Shown: one piece after another, positions 8,808-16,354 of the stretch
Numbering within the stretch: the stretch's first letter is position 1
Layout: each line of letters begins with the position of its first letter
Source: Sulfitobacter sp.
GTDB lineage: Bacteria; Pseudomonadota; Alphaproteobacteria; Rhodobacterales; Rhodobacteraceae
Direction of reading: 5' to 3'
Length of the DNA stretch: 17,097 nucleotides
Assembly: GCA_024636405.1 (NCBI GenBank)
Contig: JAGXHC010000014.1
Coordinates: 1-17,097, forward strand
Made by a program: the position numbers and the translations under genes
The notes under the pieces: generated by a model
What the model saw: only the letters and a program-made list of their open reading frames with translations
The model's database searches: none
Told to the model about the DNA's origin: nothing

Positions 8808-8834
8808 AAAGGGGTCGCATTTTGCGGCCCCTTT
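8808..8834. terminator. Bidirectional terminator hairpin between ndk and the DUF4112 gene
   Basis: An 11-base-pair stem (8808-8818 with 8824-8834, one G-U pair) closes a five-base ATTTT loop. The outer arms are AAAGGGG and CCCCTTT, so each strand reads an A-rich 5' edge and a short T run at the 3' edge, though no long U-tract follows. It sits in the 53 bases between the two convergent stop codons, the expected place for a shared intrinsic terminator. Confidence 0.75.
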
Positions 8835-8838
8835 GCGT

Positions 8839-9261
8839 TCAGCCCTGCAAAGTGGGGTGATGCGATGAAAGCTGCCCTTCGACATCTGCGTTACTTGGCG
8901 CACGCGCGGCCTCCTTCAACAGGTGCGCATGAAGCAGATCGACGTTGCGTACGTTGGATTTCCAACCCACATCGAACAGATCACCGATCAGCGGAATGGC
9001 ACCGATGGCAAAGTCGATCCCGGTGTTCAGTCCCATCCGCGCCAACAGCGGCGTAGGTGCACCCATGCGGTTCGATTGGCGCAAGATATATGCCGCGGGC
9101 GCCAGCGCCAGCGCGTCCCCAATACCGGGTACAAGTCCAAGCACGGAATCCCACCCGACGCGCACACCGATGATCGGCAGACGAAAGGCGCTGTCCATAC
9201 GCTCGGCCAATCGGCGCAGGCGGTCCAAATCGCGGGCGTGGGGGTGATCGTCGAAATCCAT
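8839..9261 (-). CDS. DUF4112 domain protein, small membrane protein
   Basis: This is a 140-residue protein of the DUF4112 family, whose function is unknown. A charged N-terminal helix (LDRLRRLAERMDSAF) leads into GVRVGWDSVLGLVPGIGDAL and a second similar hydrophobic block, IDFAIGAIPLIGDLFDVGW. These duplicated P-G/L-I-G-D motifs are the family hallmark and probably form membrane-associated hairpins. The tail (about 120-140) is polar. A GAGG six bases before the ATG at 9261 supports the start. It is convergent with ndk and lies about 75 bases downstream of the TfoX_C gene on the same strand. Confidence 0.85.
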   Translation of the reverse strand: MDFDDHPHARDLDRLRRLAERMDSAFRLPIIGVRVGWDSVLGLVPGIGDALALAPAAYILRQSNRMGAPTPLLARMGLNTGIDFAIGAIPLIGDLFDVGWKSNVRNVDLLHAHLLKEAARAPSNADVEGQLSSHHPTLQG

Positions 9262-9336
9262 GTGCGGCCTCGGATGCTGTAGTTCGCAGGCTCAACGGAT
9301 GAAGCAGCAGGGCGGTTCCGACGCGCGCGGTATTGA

Positions 9337-9663
9337 TCAGGGATCGCGAATGCCCAGCAGGTTCATCATGCGCTCAAACTCGGTCAGGTCAGGGTCGTGG
9401 TTCTGCGCTTTCAGCGTATCGAACCGGAGGCGCAGCGCCTTTTTCTCATCGCCTTTGCAGTCATTCCAGGGACGGCCCTGAAGTGCCATGACCAGAACGT
9501 AATACCCGATGAAATGCGGACGCGTGCCATTGGCGAGAAGTCGGGCATAGGCCGCATCTGGCCCCAGCGCACGAAGGTCTTCTGCGCTGGAGATGCCCGC
9601 TTTGGCAAAGCTGGCCTCCATTACAGGGCCCAGATTGCGGATTGATGAGACAGGCGTCGGCAT
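9337..9663 (-). CDS. TfoX C-terminal domain protein
   Basis: This 108-residue protein consists of the TfoX/Sxy C-terminal domain alone, without the N-terminal domain that full-length competence regulators carry. The motif SSIRNLGPVMEASFAKAGI, followed by SAEDLRALGPDAAYARL, is the helix-hairpin-helix-like start of this domain. GYYVLVMALQGRPW and a basic helix follow. Stand-alone versions are common in alphaproteobacteria and their role is not established; DNA-related function is inferred from the fold only. No strong ribosome-binding site is visible before the ATG at 9663. Confidence 0.85.
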   Translation of the reverse strand: MPTPVSSIRNLGPVMEASFAKAGISSAEDLRALGPDAAYARLLANGTRPHFIGYYVLVMALQGRPWNDCKGDEKKALRLRFDTLKAQNHDPDLTEFERMMNLLGIRDP

Positions 9664-10059
9664 GCCGGATTAAGTAGCGGCATGCGGCGGTCGTGTCACG
9701 TGGCGTGTATTAAAGGCTTGCGTAATCGGTGATGATTGGCGGGGGCGTTTGGGTGGTGGCCGTGGGATGGGATCCTGGCGTCTGTGCCGTCACGGGTGAT
9801 TGCGGTTTTGCAGTGGTATCAAGGCGTGCCATTGGCTTGCTCCTTGGTTGCGATCAGGACGTGTCGTGCTGTGCTGCGGATCAGAATAGGCGTTCAGATT
9901 GCCGACACAGAGACCATAAGAAGGAACTAATGTGGCAATATGGTGGCGCTTTAGCAGGGCGATTTCAGCCGGTACTGGATGACGTAGCGTTAAGGCGTTG
10001 CGCCATAGGTCGGGATCGGCGGAAAAGCACCGCTTTGCCCCCACGGACATGGCCGGTCG
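9664..10059. other. 396-base stretch without a convincing gene
   Basis: Open frames exist on both strands (for example 9729-10067 plus and 9790-10050 minus), but their products are rich in Cys, Trp and Arg, have no ribosome-binding sites and match no family I recognise. I see no tRNA, no strong inverted repeat and no insertion-sequence ends. It separates the conserved housekeeping block on the left from the catabolic cluster on the right, so it could be eroded coding sequence or an old junction. Confidence 0.5.
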
Positions 10060-10944
10060 TCAGGTGAATTTGCGAAACAGCCGGGTCTGGTCAAACATCT
10101 CTTCCAGCGTCTCCATGCGGGTCCGGGTGCTGTCCCAAAGTATATTCTGCACAGCGGAAATCATGCTTTCCACCAGCAAAAGCGGCGTTGCGGCGCTGTC
10201 CCATGCGGAAGGCACGACAATCCGGCTGCTGAAACAGATATCAGCAAGCCGGTGGATCGGAGAACGCCATTGATCCGTGAACAGGATGATCTTTGCGCCC
10301 CGCGCATGCGCCATTTCGGCCAGTTTGAGGGTGTTGTTTTCATAGCGGCGCACATCAAAAATCACAAAAACATCGCCTTGGGTAGAATCAAGCAGGTAGT
10401 GCGGCCAGGTATTTGACGTGGACTGGATATGGGTCACGCCGGGGCGGATGATCTGCATATGCAGGTAAAGGTATTCGGCAAGGGTGTGCGAAATGCGCCC
10501 GCCGACAATGTGAACGGCGCGCGCGTGGTCCGCGACCAAGGTGCAGGCGGCATCAAAGGCGGCGGGTTCGATCTGGGCCAGCGAATGGCGAATATTGTCA
10601 ATCACGGCATCGGTGAACCGGTTCAGGACATGCCCCGAAGGCGCCCCTTCGGTCCAGGTGTCGTGTTTTGCGATGGGATTCTTGACCTTGGCGCGCAGTT
10701 CTTCGCGCAGTTCTGCTTGAAAATCGGGATAGCCGCTGAAGCCCAGCTTTTGCAGCATCCGCAGGACGGTGGGGCCGGACACCTGGGCATCCTTGGCCAG
10801 CGCGGACAAGGGACCCAGACCGCTGGCAGGGTAGTTTTCAAGTATCGAATGGGCCAACTGGCGCTCTGCGCGCGTCAGGGTGTCAAGCGATGACTGGATG
10901 CGGTCAGCGATGGTGACGTCAGTATTGTCCAAGGAATCACCCAT
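10060..10944 (-). CDS. MurR/RpiR family transcriptional regulator with SIS domain
   Basis: This 294-residue regulator has an N-terminal RpiR-type helix-turn-helix (about 12-85: LTRAERQLAHSIL, then SALAKDAQVSGPTVLRMLQKLGFSG) and a C-terminal SIS domain (about 115-270: AVHIVGGRISHTLA, GDVFVIFDVRRYENNT, GAKIILFTD). SIS domains usually sense phosphosugars, but in this family other ligands are known. The usual GxGxS phosphate-binding pattern reads GGRIS here. It is transcribed divergently from the hydrolase-TRAP-ligase operon across 105 bases and is the obvious candidate to control it. The ATG at 10944 has no strong ribosome-binding site. Confidence 0.9.
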   Translation of the reverse strand: MGDSLDNTDVTIADRIQSSLDTLTRAERQLAHSILENYPASGLGPLSALAKDAQVSGPTVLRMLQKLGFSGYPDFQAELREELRAKVKNPIAKHDTWTEGAPSGHVLNRFTDAVIDNIRHSLAQIEPAAFDAACTLVADHARAVHIVGGRISHTLAEYLYLHMQIIRPGVTHIQSTSNTWPHYLLDSTQGDVFVIFDVRRYENNTLKLAEMAHARGAKIILFTDQWRSPIHRLADICFSSRIVVPSAWDSAATPLLLVESMISAVQNILWDSTRTRMETLEEMFDQTRLFRKFT

Positions 10945-11049
10945 TTGACGAGATACGTTACAGAGGCATAGCAGATGTATGATCTATTACCAAAACCAGT
11001 TGACAGAATCTGCGCCGCTGCGTCAGTCTGATGGCTATCGGGGGAACAG
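10945..11049. promoter_or_regulatory. Divergent control region between the RpiR regulator and the TRAP/ligase operon
   Basis: These 105 bases must hold both divergent promoters and any RpiR operator. On the plus strand a perfect TTGACA sits at 11000-11005, but the -10 candidates 17-18 bases on (TCAGTC, CAGTCT) are poor. On the minus strand TTGGTA, 17 bases, then TATGCC forms a weak promoter for the regulator. No clean long palindrome is visible as an operator. GGGGGAACAG just before 11050 is the ribosome-binding site of the first operon gene. Confidence 0.35.
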
Positions 11050-11817
11050 ATGTCAGTTACGCGGCCAGCAAAATTGCACGACGTTGTCGATGTCACACCG
11101 GGGCAGGGCGACAGCGGCATTGTGTTGGTCTGCGAACACGCATCGTCTATCATTCCCGCTGATCTGAAAAACCTTGGCATGACGCAGGCGGACCGGCTGA
11201 GCCATGCCGCGTGGGATCCCGGCGCGCTTGCGGTCGCCCGCCACATGGCACAGGCATTGGGGGCGCCGCTGGTGGCAGGTGGGGTTTCGCGGCTTGTTTA
11301 TGACTGTAACCGCCCTCCGGAGGCACAAGATGCGATGCCTGCGCAAAGTGAGCGGATCACCGTGCCGGGCAATGTCGGTTTGGACGCCGCCGCCCGCGCG
11401 GCGCGCACGCAGACCTATTACGCGCCCTTCCGCGCGGCGCTGGCCGAGGTGATCGCAGCACAGGAGTTGCCCGTTATCGTCACCATTCACAGCTTTACGC
11501 CGATCTTTCACGGGCAGACACGTGAGGTTCAGATTGGCGTATTGCATGACAGCGACGCGCGTCTGGCGGATGCGATGCTGGCCCACTTGCCCCCCCAATC
11601 CGACCTGAACATTTTGCGCAATGCGCCGTATGGCCCGCAGGACGGCGTGACCCATACCCTAAAGGAACACGCGGTTCGCGACGGGCACCTGAATGTCATG
11701 ATTGAGATCCGCAACGATCTGATCGCCACCGGGCCGCAGCAAACGGCAATGGCGGCGATGTTGGTGGACTGGATCAGGGCGGCGATGAGCGATGTGCAGG
11801 GACGACAACATGCGTAA
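11050..11817 (+). CDS. N-formylglutamate amidohydrolase family protein
   Basis: This 255-residue protein belongs to the FGase family (PF05013), zinc-type amidohydrolases that include HutG, which cleaves N-formylglutamate in histidine breakdown. Characteristic blocks are LVCEHASSIIP (26-36), SRLVYDCNRPP (80-90), TIHSFTPIFHG (145-155), IGVLHDSDARLA and a late HLNVMIEIRND. The H, D and E residues in these blocks are candidate metal ligands. The neighbours are not hut genes but a TRAP transporter, a glutamine-synthetase-like ligase and an aldehyde dehydrogenase. The real substrate may therefore be another N-acyl amino acid or a gamma-glutamyl amide (inference). GGGGG lies five bases before the ATG. 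The stop overlaps the next gene by eight bases. Confidence 0.85.
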   Translation: MSVTRPAKLHDVVDVTPGQGDSGIVLVCEHASSIIPADLKNLGMTQADRLSHAAWDPGALAVARHMAQALGAPLVAGGVSRLVYDCNRPPEAQDAMPAQSERITVPGNVGLDAAARAARTQTYYAPFRAALAEVIAAQELPVIVTIHSFTPIFHGQTREVQIGVLHDSDARLADAMLAHLPPQSDLNILRNAPYGPQDGVTHTLKEHAVRDGHLNVMIEIRNDLIATGPQQTAMAAMLVDWIRAAMSDVQGRQHA

Positions 11818-12379
11818 GGCGGCATTGAGCTTCATCAGGGGCGTGGACGCGCTGAACCGCCGTATCGGGCGGCTTGTGATGTACGGCATCTTTGTGCTGA
11901 TGGCAGTGCTGTTGTGGTCTTCGGTGAGCAAGACGTTCTTTCTGCCCTCGCTGTGGACGCTTGAACTCGCGCAGTTTGTCATGGTGGCCTACTATATTCT
12001 TGGCGGACCATATTCGATCCAGCTGGGCTCCAACGTGCGCATGGATCTGCTATACGGCGAATGGTCGCTGCGCAGAAAGGCCTGGACCGACCTGATTACG
12101 GTCTTGTTCTTGATGTTCTACCTTGGGGTGATGCTCTATGGCGCCGTCGGCTCAACTGCCTATTCGCTGGGTTACTGGGGCACGCAGCCGTTTTCGTTCT
12201 TCGGCGGACTGATCACCGGGACTGAACAGATCGGGCGTATGGAAACCTCGCCTTCGGCCTGGCGCCCATGGATGTGGCCCATCAAATCTGTGATGGTGCT
12301 TGGGCTTTTCCTGATGCTGCTGCAATGTCTGTCAGAATTCGCCAAAGACGTGCTGCGGCTGAAGGGTGAGGCGATCTGA
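11810..12379 (+). CDS. TRAP transporter small permease subunit (DctQ type)
   Basis: This is the small membrane subunit of a tripartite ATP-independent periplasmic transporter, working with the large subunit downstream. The 189-residue protein has four predicted membrane helices, at about 20-45 (VMYGIFVLMAVLLWSSV), 50-70, 90-115 (LITVLFLMFYLGVML) and 155-175, and the conserved loop YYILGGPYSIQLGSNVRMDLLY. A longer-than-usual segment with GYWGTQPFSFFGG sits between helices three and four. The ATG at 11810 has AGGGA seven bases upstream and is preferred to the in-frame ATG at 11792. It overlaps the hydrolase gene by eight bases and shares one base with the next gene (TGATG), so translation is probably coupled. 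Confidence 0.9.
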   Translation: MRKAALSFIRGVDALNRRIGRLVMYGIFVLMAVLLWSSVSKTFFLPSLWTLELAQFVMVAYYILGGPYSIQLGSNVRMDLLYGEWSLRRKAWTDLITVLFLMFYLGVMLYGAVGSTAYSLGYWGTQPFSFFGGLITGTEQIGRMETSPSAWRPWMWPIKSVMVLGLFLMLLQCLSEFAKDVLRLKGEAI

Positions 12380-13704
12380 TGTCGTATGAACTGATCGCCA
12401 CATTGATGTTTTCCACGATGATGCTGATGCTGTTGACCGGACAGCGTGTCTTTGGCGCCATCGGGTTTGTTGCTGTTGTTGCGGCCATGCTGTTGTGGGG
12501 AGATAAAGGCGGTTATGATATCGGCTTTTCGGCTGCGATGAAGCTGATGAAGTGGTATCCGCTGCTGACGCTGCCGATGTTTATTTTCATGGGATACGTC
12601 CTGAGCGAGAGCCGGATTGCCGACGATCTGTACAAGATGTTTCACGTCTGGACGGGCGGTCTGCGCGGTGGGCTGGCGATTGGCACCATCGGGCTGATGG
12701 TGCTGATTTCCGCGATGAACGGTCTGAGCGTTGCGGGCATGGCCATTGGATCGACCATTGCGCTGCCCGAATTGCTGAAACGGGGGTATGACAAGCGGAT
12801 GGTCACGGGGGTGATCCAGGCCGGGTCCAGTCTGGGCATTCTTGTACCGCCCTCCGTTGTGCTGGTGCTTTACGCGATGATCGCGCGCCAGCCGGTGGGA
12901 CAATTGTGGCTGGCGGGCGTGGTGCCGGGGCTGATGATGGCGGCAATGTTCATTGGCTATATCGTGGTGCGGTGCTGGATCAATCCGGTGCTGGGTCCGG
13001 TCCTGCCTGTTGAGGAACGCAATATTCCGCGTGCTGAAAAGCTGCGGTTGCTGCGGGCCGGTGTCCTGCCGCTGGTCATTTTTGCTACAATGATGGTGCC
13101 CTTTGTCAATGGCTGGACATCGCTTGTCGAAAGTTCCGCCATCGGCGCGCTGGCGGCATTTCTGGCCGCCGTGCTGAAGGGGCGGATGACCCGCGAGGTG
13201 TTCGAGAATTCGGTGCGCAACACGCTTGGCATCACCTGCATGTTCATGTGGATCATCCTTGCGGCGCTGGCTTTTGGCGCGGTTTTTGACGGGCTGGGTG
13301 CGGTCAAGGCGATCGAAGGGCTGTTTACCGAGCGGTTGAACCTGTCGCCGTGGATGATCCTGATCCTGATGCAGCTATCATTTATCCTGATGGGCACCTT
13401 TCTGGATGACACCGCGATGCTGGTGATCGTGGCGCCGCTCTATGTGCCGCTGGTCGGTGAATTGGGGTTCGATCTGATCTGGTATGGTATCCTTTACACG
13501 ATCACGACTCAGATCGCCTATATGACGCCGCCGTTTGGCTATAACCTGTTCTTGATGCGCGCCATGGCCCCGCCCGAGATATCGCTGCGCGACATCTATG
13601 CGTCGATCACACCTTTCGTGCTGGTGATGGTTCTGGCGCTTGTCCTTGTGATGGTTTTCCCTGGCATCGCCACATGGCTGCCTGATTACGTTTACGGAAA
13701 TTAA
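12379..13704 (+). CDS. TRAP transporter large permease subunit (DctM type)
   Basis: This is the large membrane subunit that carries the sodium-driven transport step of the TRAP system. The 441-residue protein is almost entirely hydrophobic, consistent with the 11-12 helices or re-entrant hairpins of DctM. It shows the family blocks LPMFIFMGYVL (65-75), AMNGLSVAGMAIGS (112-125) and GSSLGILVPPS (149-159), and in the second half LMGTFLDDTAML and TQIAYMTPPFGYNLF. The two PP(S/F) repeats reflect the known internal duplication. Its ATG overlaps the dctQ stop by one base. Length and motifs are intact. Confidence 0.95.
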   Translation: MSYELIATLMFSTMMLMLLTGQRVFGAIGFVAVVAAMLLWGDKGGYDIGFSAAMKLMKWYPLLTLPMFIFMGYVLSESRIADDLYKMFHVWTGGLRGGLAIGTIGLMVLISAMNGLSVAGMAIGSTIALPELLKRGYDKRMVTGVIQAGSSLGILVPPSVVLVLYAMIARQPVGQLWLAGVVPGLMMAAMFIGYIVVRCWINPVLGPVLPVEERNIPRAEKLRLLRAGVLPLVIFATMMVPFVNGWTSLVESSAIGALAAFLAAVLKGRMTREVFENSVRNTLGITCMFMWIILAALAFGAVFDGLGAVKAIEGLFTERLNLSPWMILILMQLSFILMGTFLDDTAMLVIVAPLYVPLVGELGFDLIWYGILYTITTQIAYMTPPFGYNLFLMRAMAPPEISLRDIYASITPFVLVMVLALVLVMVFPGIATWLPDYVYGN

Positions 13705-13752
13705 CAACCAGAGCCGCACAGCCGGCCAATACTGCAACAAAGGAGAGACACG

Positions 13753-14790
13753 ATGACAACGAGACGCAAGTTTATCCAAGGTGCCGCAATCCTGCCGGCC
13801 GCGGGCCTTGCCGCGCCCGCGCTGGCGCAGTCCAAGATTACATGGCGTTTGCAGACCTACGCCGGTGCTGCATTGGCCGAACACGTGATCAAACCCGCGA
13901 TTGACAGCTTTAACAAGATCGCGGGCGATGAGATGCAGATCGAGCTTTATTTCGCGGATCAGCTTGTGCCCACGGGCGAGCTTTTCCAAGCGATGCAGCG
14001 CGGCACCATCGACGCGGTGCAATCGGATGATGATTCCATGGCCTCACCGACAGATGTGACTGTTTTTGGGGGGTATTTCCCCTTCGCCAGCCGCTATAGC
14101 CTTGATGTGCCGGTGCTGTTCAACCAATACGGTCTGAACGAAATCTGGGACGAGGAATATTCCGCTGTCGGGGTGAAACACATCAGCGCGGGCGCATGGG
14201 ACCCATGCCATTTCGCCACCAAGGAGCCGATCCGCAGCCTGAAGGATCTGGAAGGCAAGCGCGTATTCACGTTCCCGACCGCCGGCCGCTTCATGAGCCA
14301 GTTTGGCGTGGTGCCGGTCAATCTGCCGTGGGAAGACATCGAAGTCGCGGTGCAGACCGGTGAGCTTGACGGCATCGCCTGGTCCGGCATCACCGAAGAC
14401 TACACCGTCGGATGGGCGGACGTGACCAATTATTTCCTGACCAACAACATATCGGGTGCCTGGGCGGGATCGTTCTTTGCCAATATGGACCGCTGGAACG
14501 AATTGCCGCCGCATCTGCAAGAACTGCTGCGGGTGTGCATGGACCAGTCGCACTACTATCGCCAGTGGTGGTATTGGGGCGGTGAGGCATCACTGCGCGT
14601 GGACGGGACCAAGATGCAGTTGACCACGATACCGGACGAAGAATGGCAGACTGTAGAAGATGCAGCGCTGGTGTTCTGGGACGAAATCGCTTCCGAAAGC
14701 CCGGTCAAGGCCAAGGTTGTCGAGATCCTGAAGAAATACAACGCTGATATGGTCAAGGCCGGCAGGCCTTATCGCTACGGCAAGGCATAG
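13753..14790 (+). CDS. TRAP transporter substrate-binding protein (DctP type), Tat-exported
   Basis: This periplasmic receptor captures the solute and hands it to the DctQM permease. The 345-residue protein begins with a twin-arginine signal (TTRRKFIQGAAILPAAGLAAPALAQ), with cleavage expected after ALA or ALAQ near residue 25. It continues with the DctP fold: ITWRLQTYAGAALAEHVIKPA, a hinge with DLEGKRVFTFPTAGRFM (about 165-181), and VQTGELDGIAWSGITEDY. In ordinary DctP proteins an arginine four residues after the glycine of a GLKxR motif clamps the ligand carboxylate; the ungapped equivalent here is F172. AGGAG seven bases before the ATG gives a strong start, and the gene follows dctM by 48 bases. 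The ligand is unknown; genome context suggests a nitrogen-containing compound. Confidence 0.93.
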   Translation: MTTRRKFIQGAAILPAAGLAAPALAQSKITWRLQTYAGAALAEHVIKPAIDSFNKIAGDEMQIELYFADQLVPTGELFQAMQRGTIDAVQSDDDSMASPTDVTVFGGYFPFASRYSLDVPVLFNQYGLNEIWDEEYSAVGVKHISAGAWDPCHFATKEPIRSLKDLEGKRVFTFPTAGRFMSQFGVVPVNLPWEDIEVAVQTGELDGIAWSGITEDYTVGWADVTNYFLTNNISGAWAGSFFANMDRWNELPPHLQELLRVCMDQSHYYRQWWYWGGEASLRVDGTKMQLTTIPDEEWQTVEDAALVFWDEIASESPVKAKVVEILKKYNADMVKAGRPYRYGKA

Positions 14791-14796
14791 GCTTTC

Positions 14797-14857
14797 GGGT
14801 GTTGCCTGCTGGCGTCCCTGGGCTTTGTCCGGGGATGTCTGTCAGCGGGCAACGCCC
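14797..14857 (+). terminator. Strong intercistronic hairpin after dctP
   Basis: Seven bases after the dctP stop, 14797-14814 pairs with 14840-14857 along 18 base pairs, with four G-U pairs and no mismatch. A small inner TCCC/GGGGA stem sits within the 25-base loop. Only a short CTTT follows, so it may be a leaky terminator or an mRNA-stabilising hairpin that raises dctP over the genes downstream. The core resembles GGGCTTxxCCxGGG palindromes, so it may also be a decayed dispersed element. Confidence 0.6.
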
Positions 14858-14878
14858 CTTTGCCAACCCCGGCGTCAC

Positions 14879-14897
14879 CGTCGGGCTTGACCCGGCG
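14879..14897. repeat. Small palindrome with GGGCTTGACCCGG core
   Basis: CGTCGGG (14879-14885) pairs with CCCGGCG (14891-14897) around a CTTGA loop, seven base pairs with one G-U. The surrounding GCGTCACCGTCGGGCTTGACC resembles, from memory, the very common alphaproteobacterial intergenic element with a CGTCATxxxCGGGCTTGACCCG core. Copy number cannot be checked from one window. It lies upstream of the ligase start and argues against starting that protein at 14860. Confidence 0.45.
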
Positions 14898-14958
14898 TGC
14901 GCGCCGGCCAATACCTCGCTGCGGCACCTTTTTGCACCCTGAACGATGGACTGATGAC

Positions 14959-16323
14959 ATGCCCGGAACGCTTTCTTTTGAAGACCTGAAAACCCATGTC
15001 AGCGATGGCATCATCGACACGGTGCTTGTTTGTCTGGTGGACATGCAGGGACGTTTGATGGGCAAGCGGTTTCATGCGGTGAATTTCGTCGAGACATCGT
15101 ACCGCGAAACCCATTGCTGCAACTACCTGCTGGCGACCGATCTGGAGATGGCAACGCCTGACGGCTATGCCGCGACAAGCTGGCGGGAAGGCTACGGCGA
15201 TTACGTGATGCAGCCCGATCTGGACACGATCCGTGCCGTGCCGTGGCTCGAAGGCACGGTGATGGTGCTGTGTGATGTGCTCGACCACCACACCCATGAC
15301 CCTGTACCCCATTCGCCACGTGCAATCCTGAAAAAGCAAATTGCACGGCTGGCCGAGCTTGGCTTTGACGCGATGATGGCAACGGAGCTTGAGTTTTTTC
15401 TGTTCGAGAAAAGCTTTGCCGAGATCCGCAAGGAGGGGTTCCGTGACCTGACCCCGATCAGCGGCTATAATGAAGATTACAACATCTTCCAGACCACCAA
15501 GGAAGAGGCGGTGATGCGCCCGATCCGCAACCACCTCTATGCCGCCGGTCTGCCAATTGAAAACACCAAGGGAGAGGCCGAGGCCGGGCAGGAAGAGCTG
15601 AACATTCGCTATTCCCCGGCGCTTGATTGTGCCGATTACCACAGTATCGCGAAACACGCAGTCAAGGAAATCGCCTGGCAGCAAGGCCATGCCGCGTCAT
15701 TCTTGCCGAAATGGCATCCCGACCGGGTCGGGTCCTCGTCACATGTCCACCAGTCCCTTTGGCAGAACGGCAAGGCCGTGTTTGTGGATGCCGAGGATGA
15801 TCTGGGCATGTCGCAGCTGATGAAGCATTATATGGCCGGGCTGATCGCCTGTGCGCCCGACTATACCTATTTTCTCGCGCCTTACGTCAATAGCTATAAA
15901 CGATTTGCCAAGGGCACCTTTGCGCCCACAAAAACGGTCTGGTCCGTGGACAACCGCACCGCGGGTTTCCGGCTTTGTGGGGCAGGGACCAAGGGCGTGC
16001 GCGTGGAGTGCCGCATTGGCGGATCGGACCTGAACCCGTACCTCGCGCAGGCGGCGATGCTGGCGGCGGGCATAAAGGGGATCGAGGAAAAGATGACGCT
16101 GTCCCCCCCGACCAAGGGAGACGTCTATGAGGACGCCAAGGCGGGCGACATTCCGCAAAACCTGCGCGCGGCACGCGAGAACCTGTTGGGTTCGGCGTTT
16201 TTGCGGGCGGCGATGGGTGACGATGTGGTTGACCATTACGCGCGCACAGCCGAATGGGAGTTGGAAGAATTCGACCGCGCCATTACCGACTGGGAAATCG
16301 CGCGCGGCTTTGAGCGGGCCTGA
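14959..16323 (+). CDS. Glutamine synthetase family ligase, probable gamma-glutamyl-amine synthetase
   Basis: This 454-residue protein has the class-I glutamine synthetase fold and shows the expected blocks in order. They are LVDMQGRLMGKRF with D28, ATELEFFLFE with metal ligands E143 and E145, GEAEAGQEEL with E206 and E213, SSSHVHQSLW with H262, YVNSYKRF, WSVDNRTAGFRL and VECRIGGSDLNPYLA. It should bind ATP and glutamate and join glutamate to ammonia or an amine. The operon partners suggest a PuuA, GmaS or IpuC-like enzyme that gamma-glutamylates a substrate amine, rather than the housekeeping enzyme (inference). The adenylylation loop of GlnA (NLYDLP tyrosine) is not seen. The ATG at 14959 gives the natural opening MPGTLSFEDL; the open frame back to 14860 crosses the palindromic repeat. 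The aldehyde dehydrogenase follows 31 bases on. Confidence 0.9.
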   Translation: MPGTLSFEDLKTHVSDGIIDTVLVCLVDMQGRLMGKRFHAVNFVETSYRETHCCNYLLATDLEMATPDGYAATSWREGYGDYVMQPDLDTIRAVPWLEGTVMVLCDVLDHHTHDPVPHSPRAILKKQIARLAELGFDAMMATELEFFLFEKSFAEIRKEGFRDLTPISGYNEDYNIFQTTKEEAVMRPIRNHLYAAGLPIENTKGEAEAGQEELNIRYSPALDCADYHSIAKHAVKEIAWQQGHAASFLPKWHPDRVGSSSHVHQSLWQNGKAVFVDAEDDLGMSQLMKHYMAGLIACAPDYTYFLAPYVNSYKRFAKGTFAPTKTVWSVDNRTAGFRLCGAGTKGVRVECRIGGSDLNPYLAQAAMLAAGIKGIEEKMTLSPPTKGDVYEDAKAGDIPQNLRAARENLLGSAFLRAAMGDDVVDHYARTAEWELEEFDRAITDWEIARGFERA

Positions 16324-16354
16324 TGGTCACGCCTTGCACTAAAGGGACACAGTC

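Noticed and set aside
9729..10067. 112-codon plus-strand frame in the gap before the RpiR gene
   Set aside because: Cys/Trp/Arg-rich product, no ribosome-binding site, no family match; it runs into the end of the RpiR gene.
14860..14958. 33-residue N-terminal extension of the ligase
   Set aside because: It crosses a palindromic repeat, is basic and Pro-rich, and lacks homology to family openings; the ATG at 14959 is better.
14875..15690. 271-codon minus-strand frame opposite the ligase gene
   Set aside because: Antisense shadow of conserved glutamine-synthetase motifs.
14959..16323. Housekeeping glutamine synthetase glnA
   Set aside because: No glnB neighbour, no visible adenylylation tyrosine motif, and located between a TRAP transporter and an aldehyde dehydrogenase.
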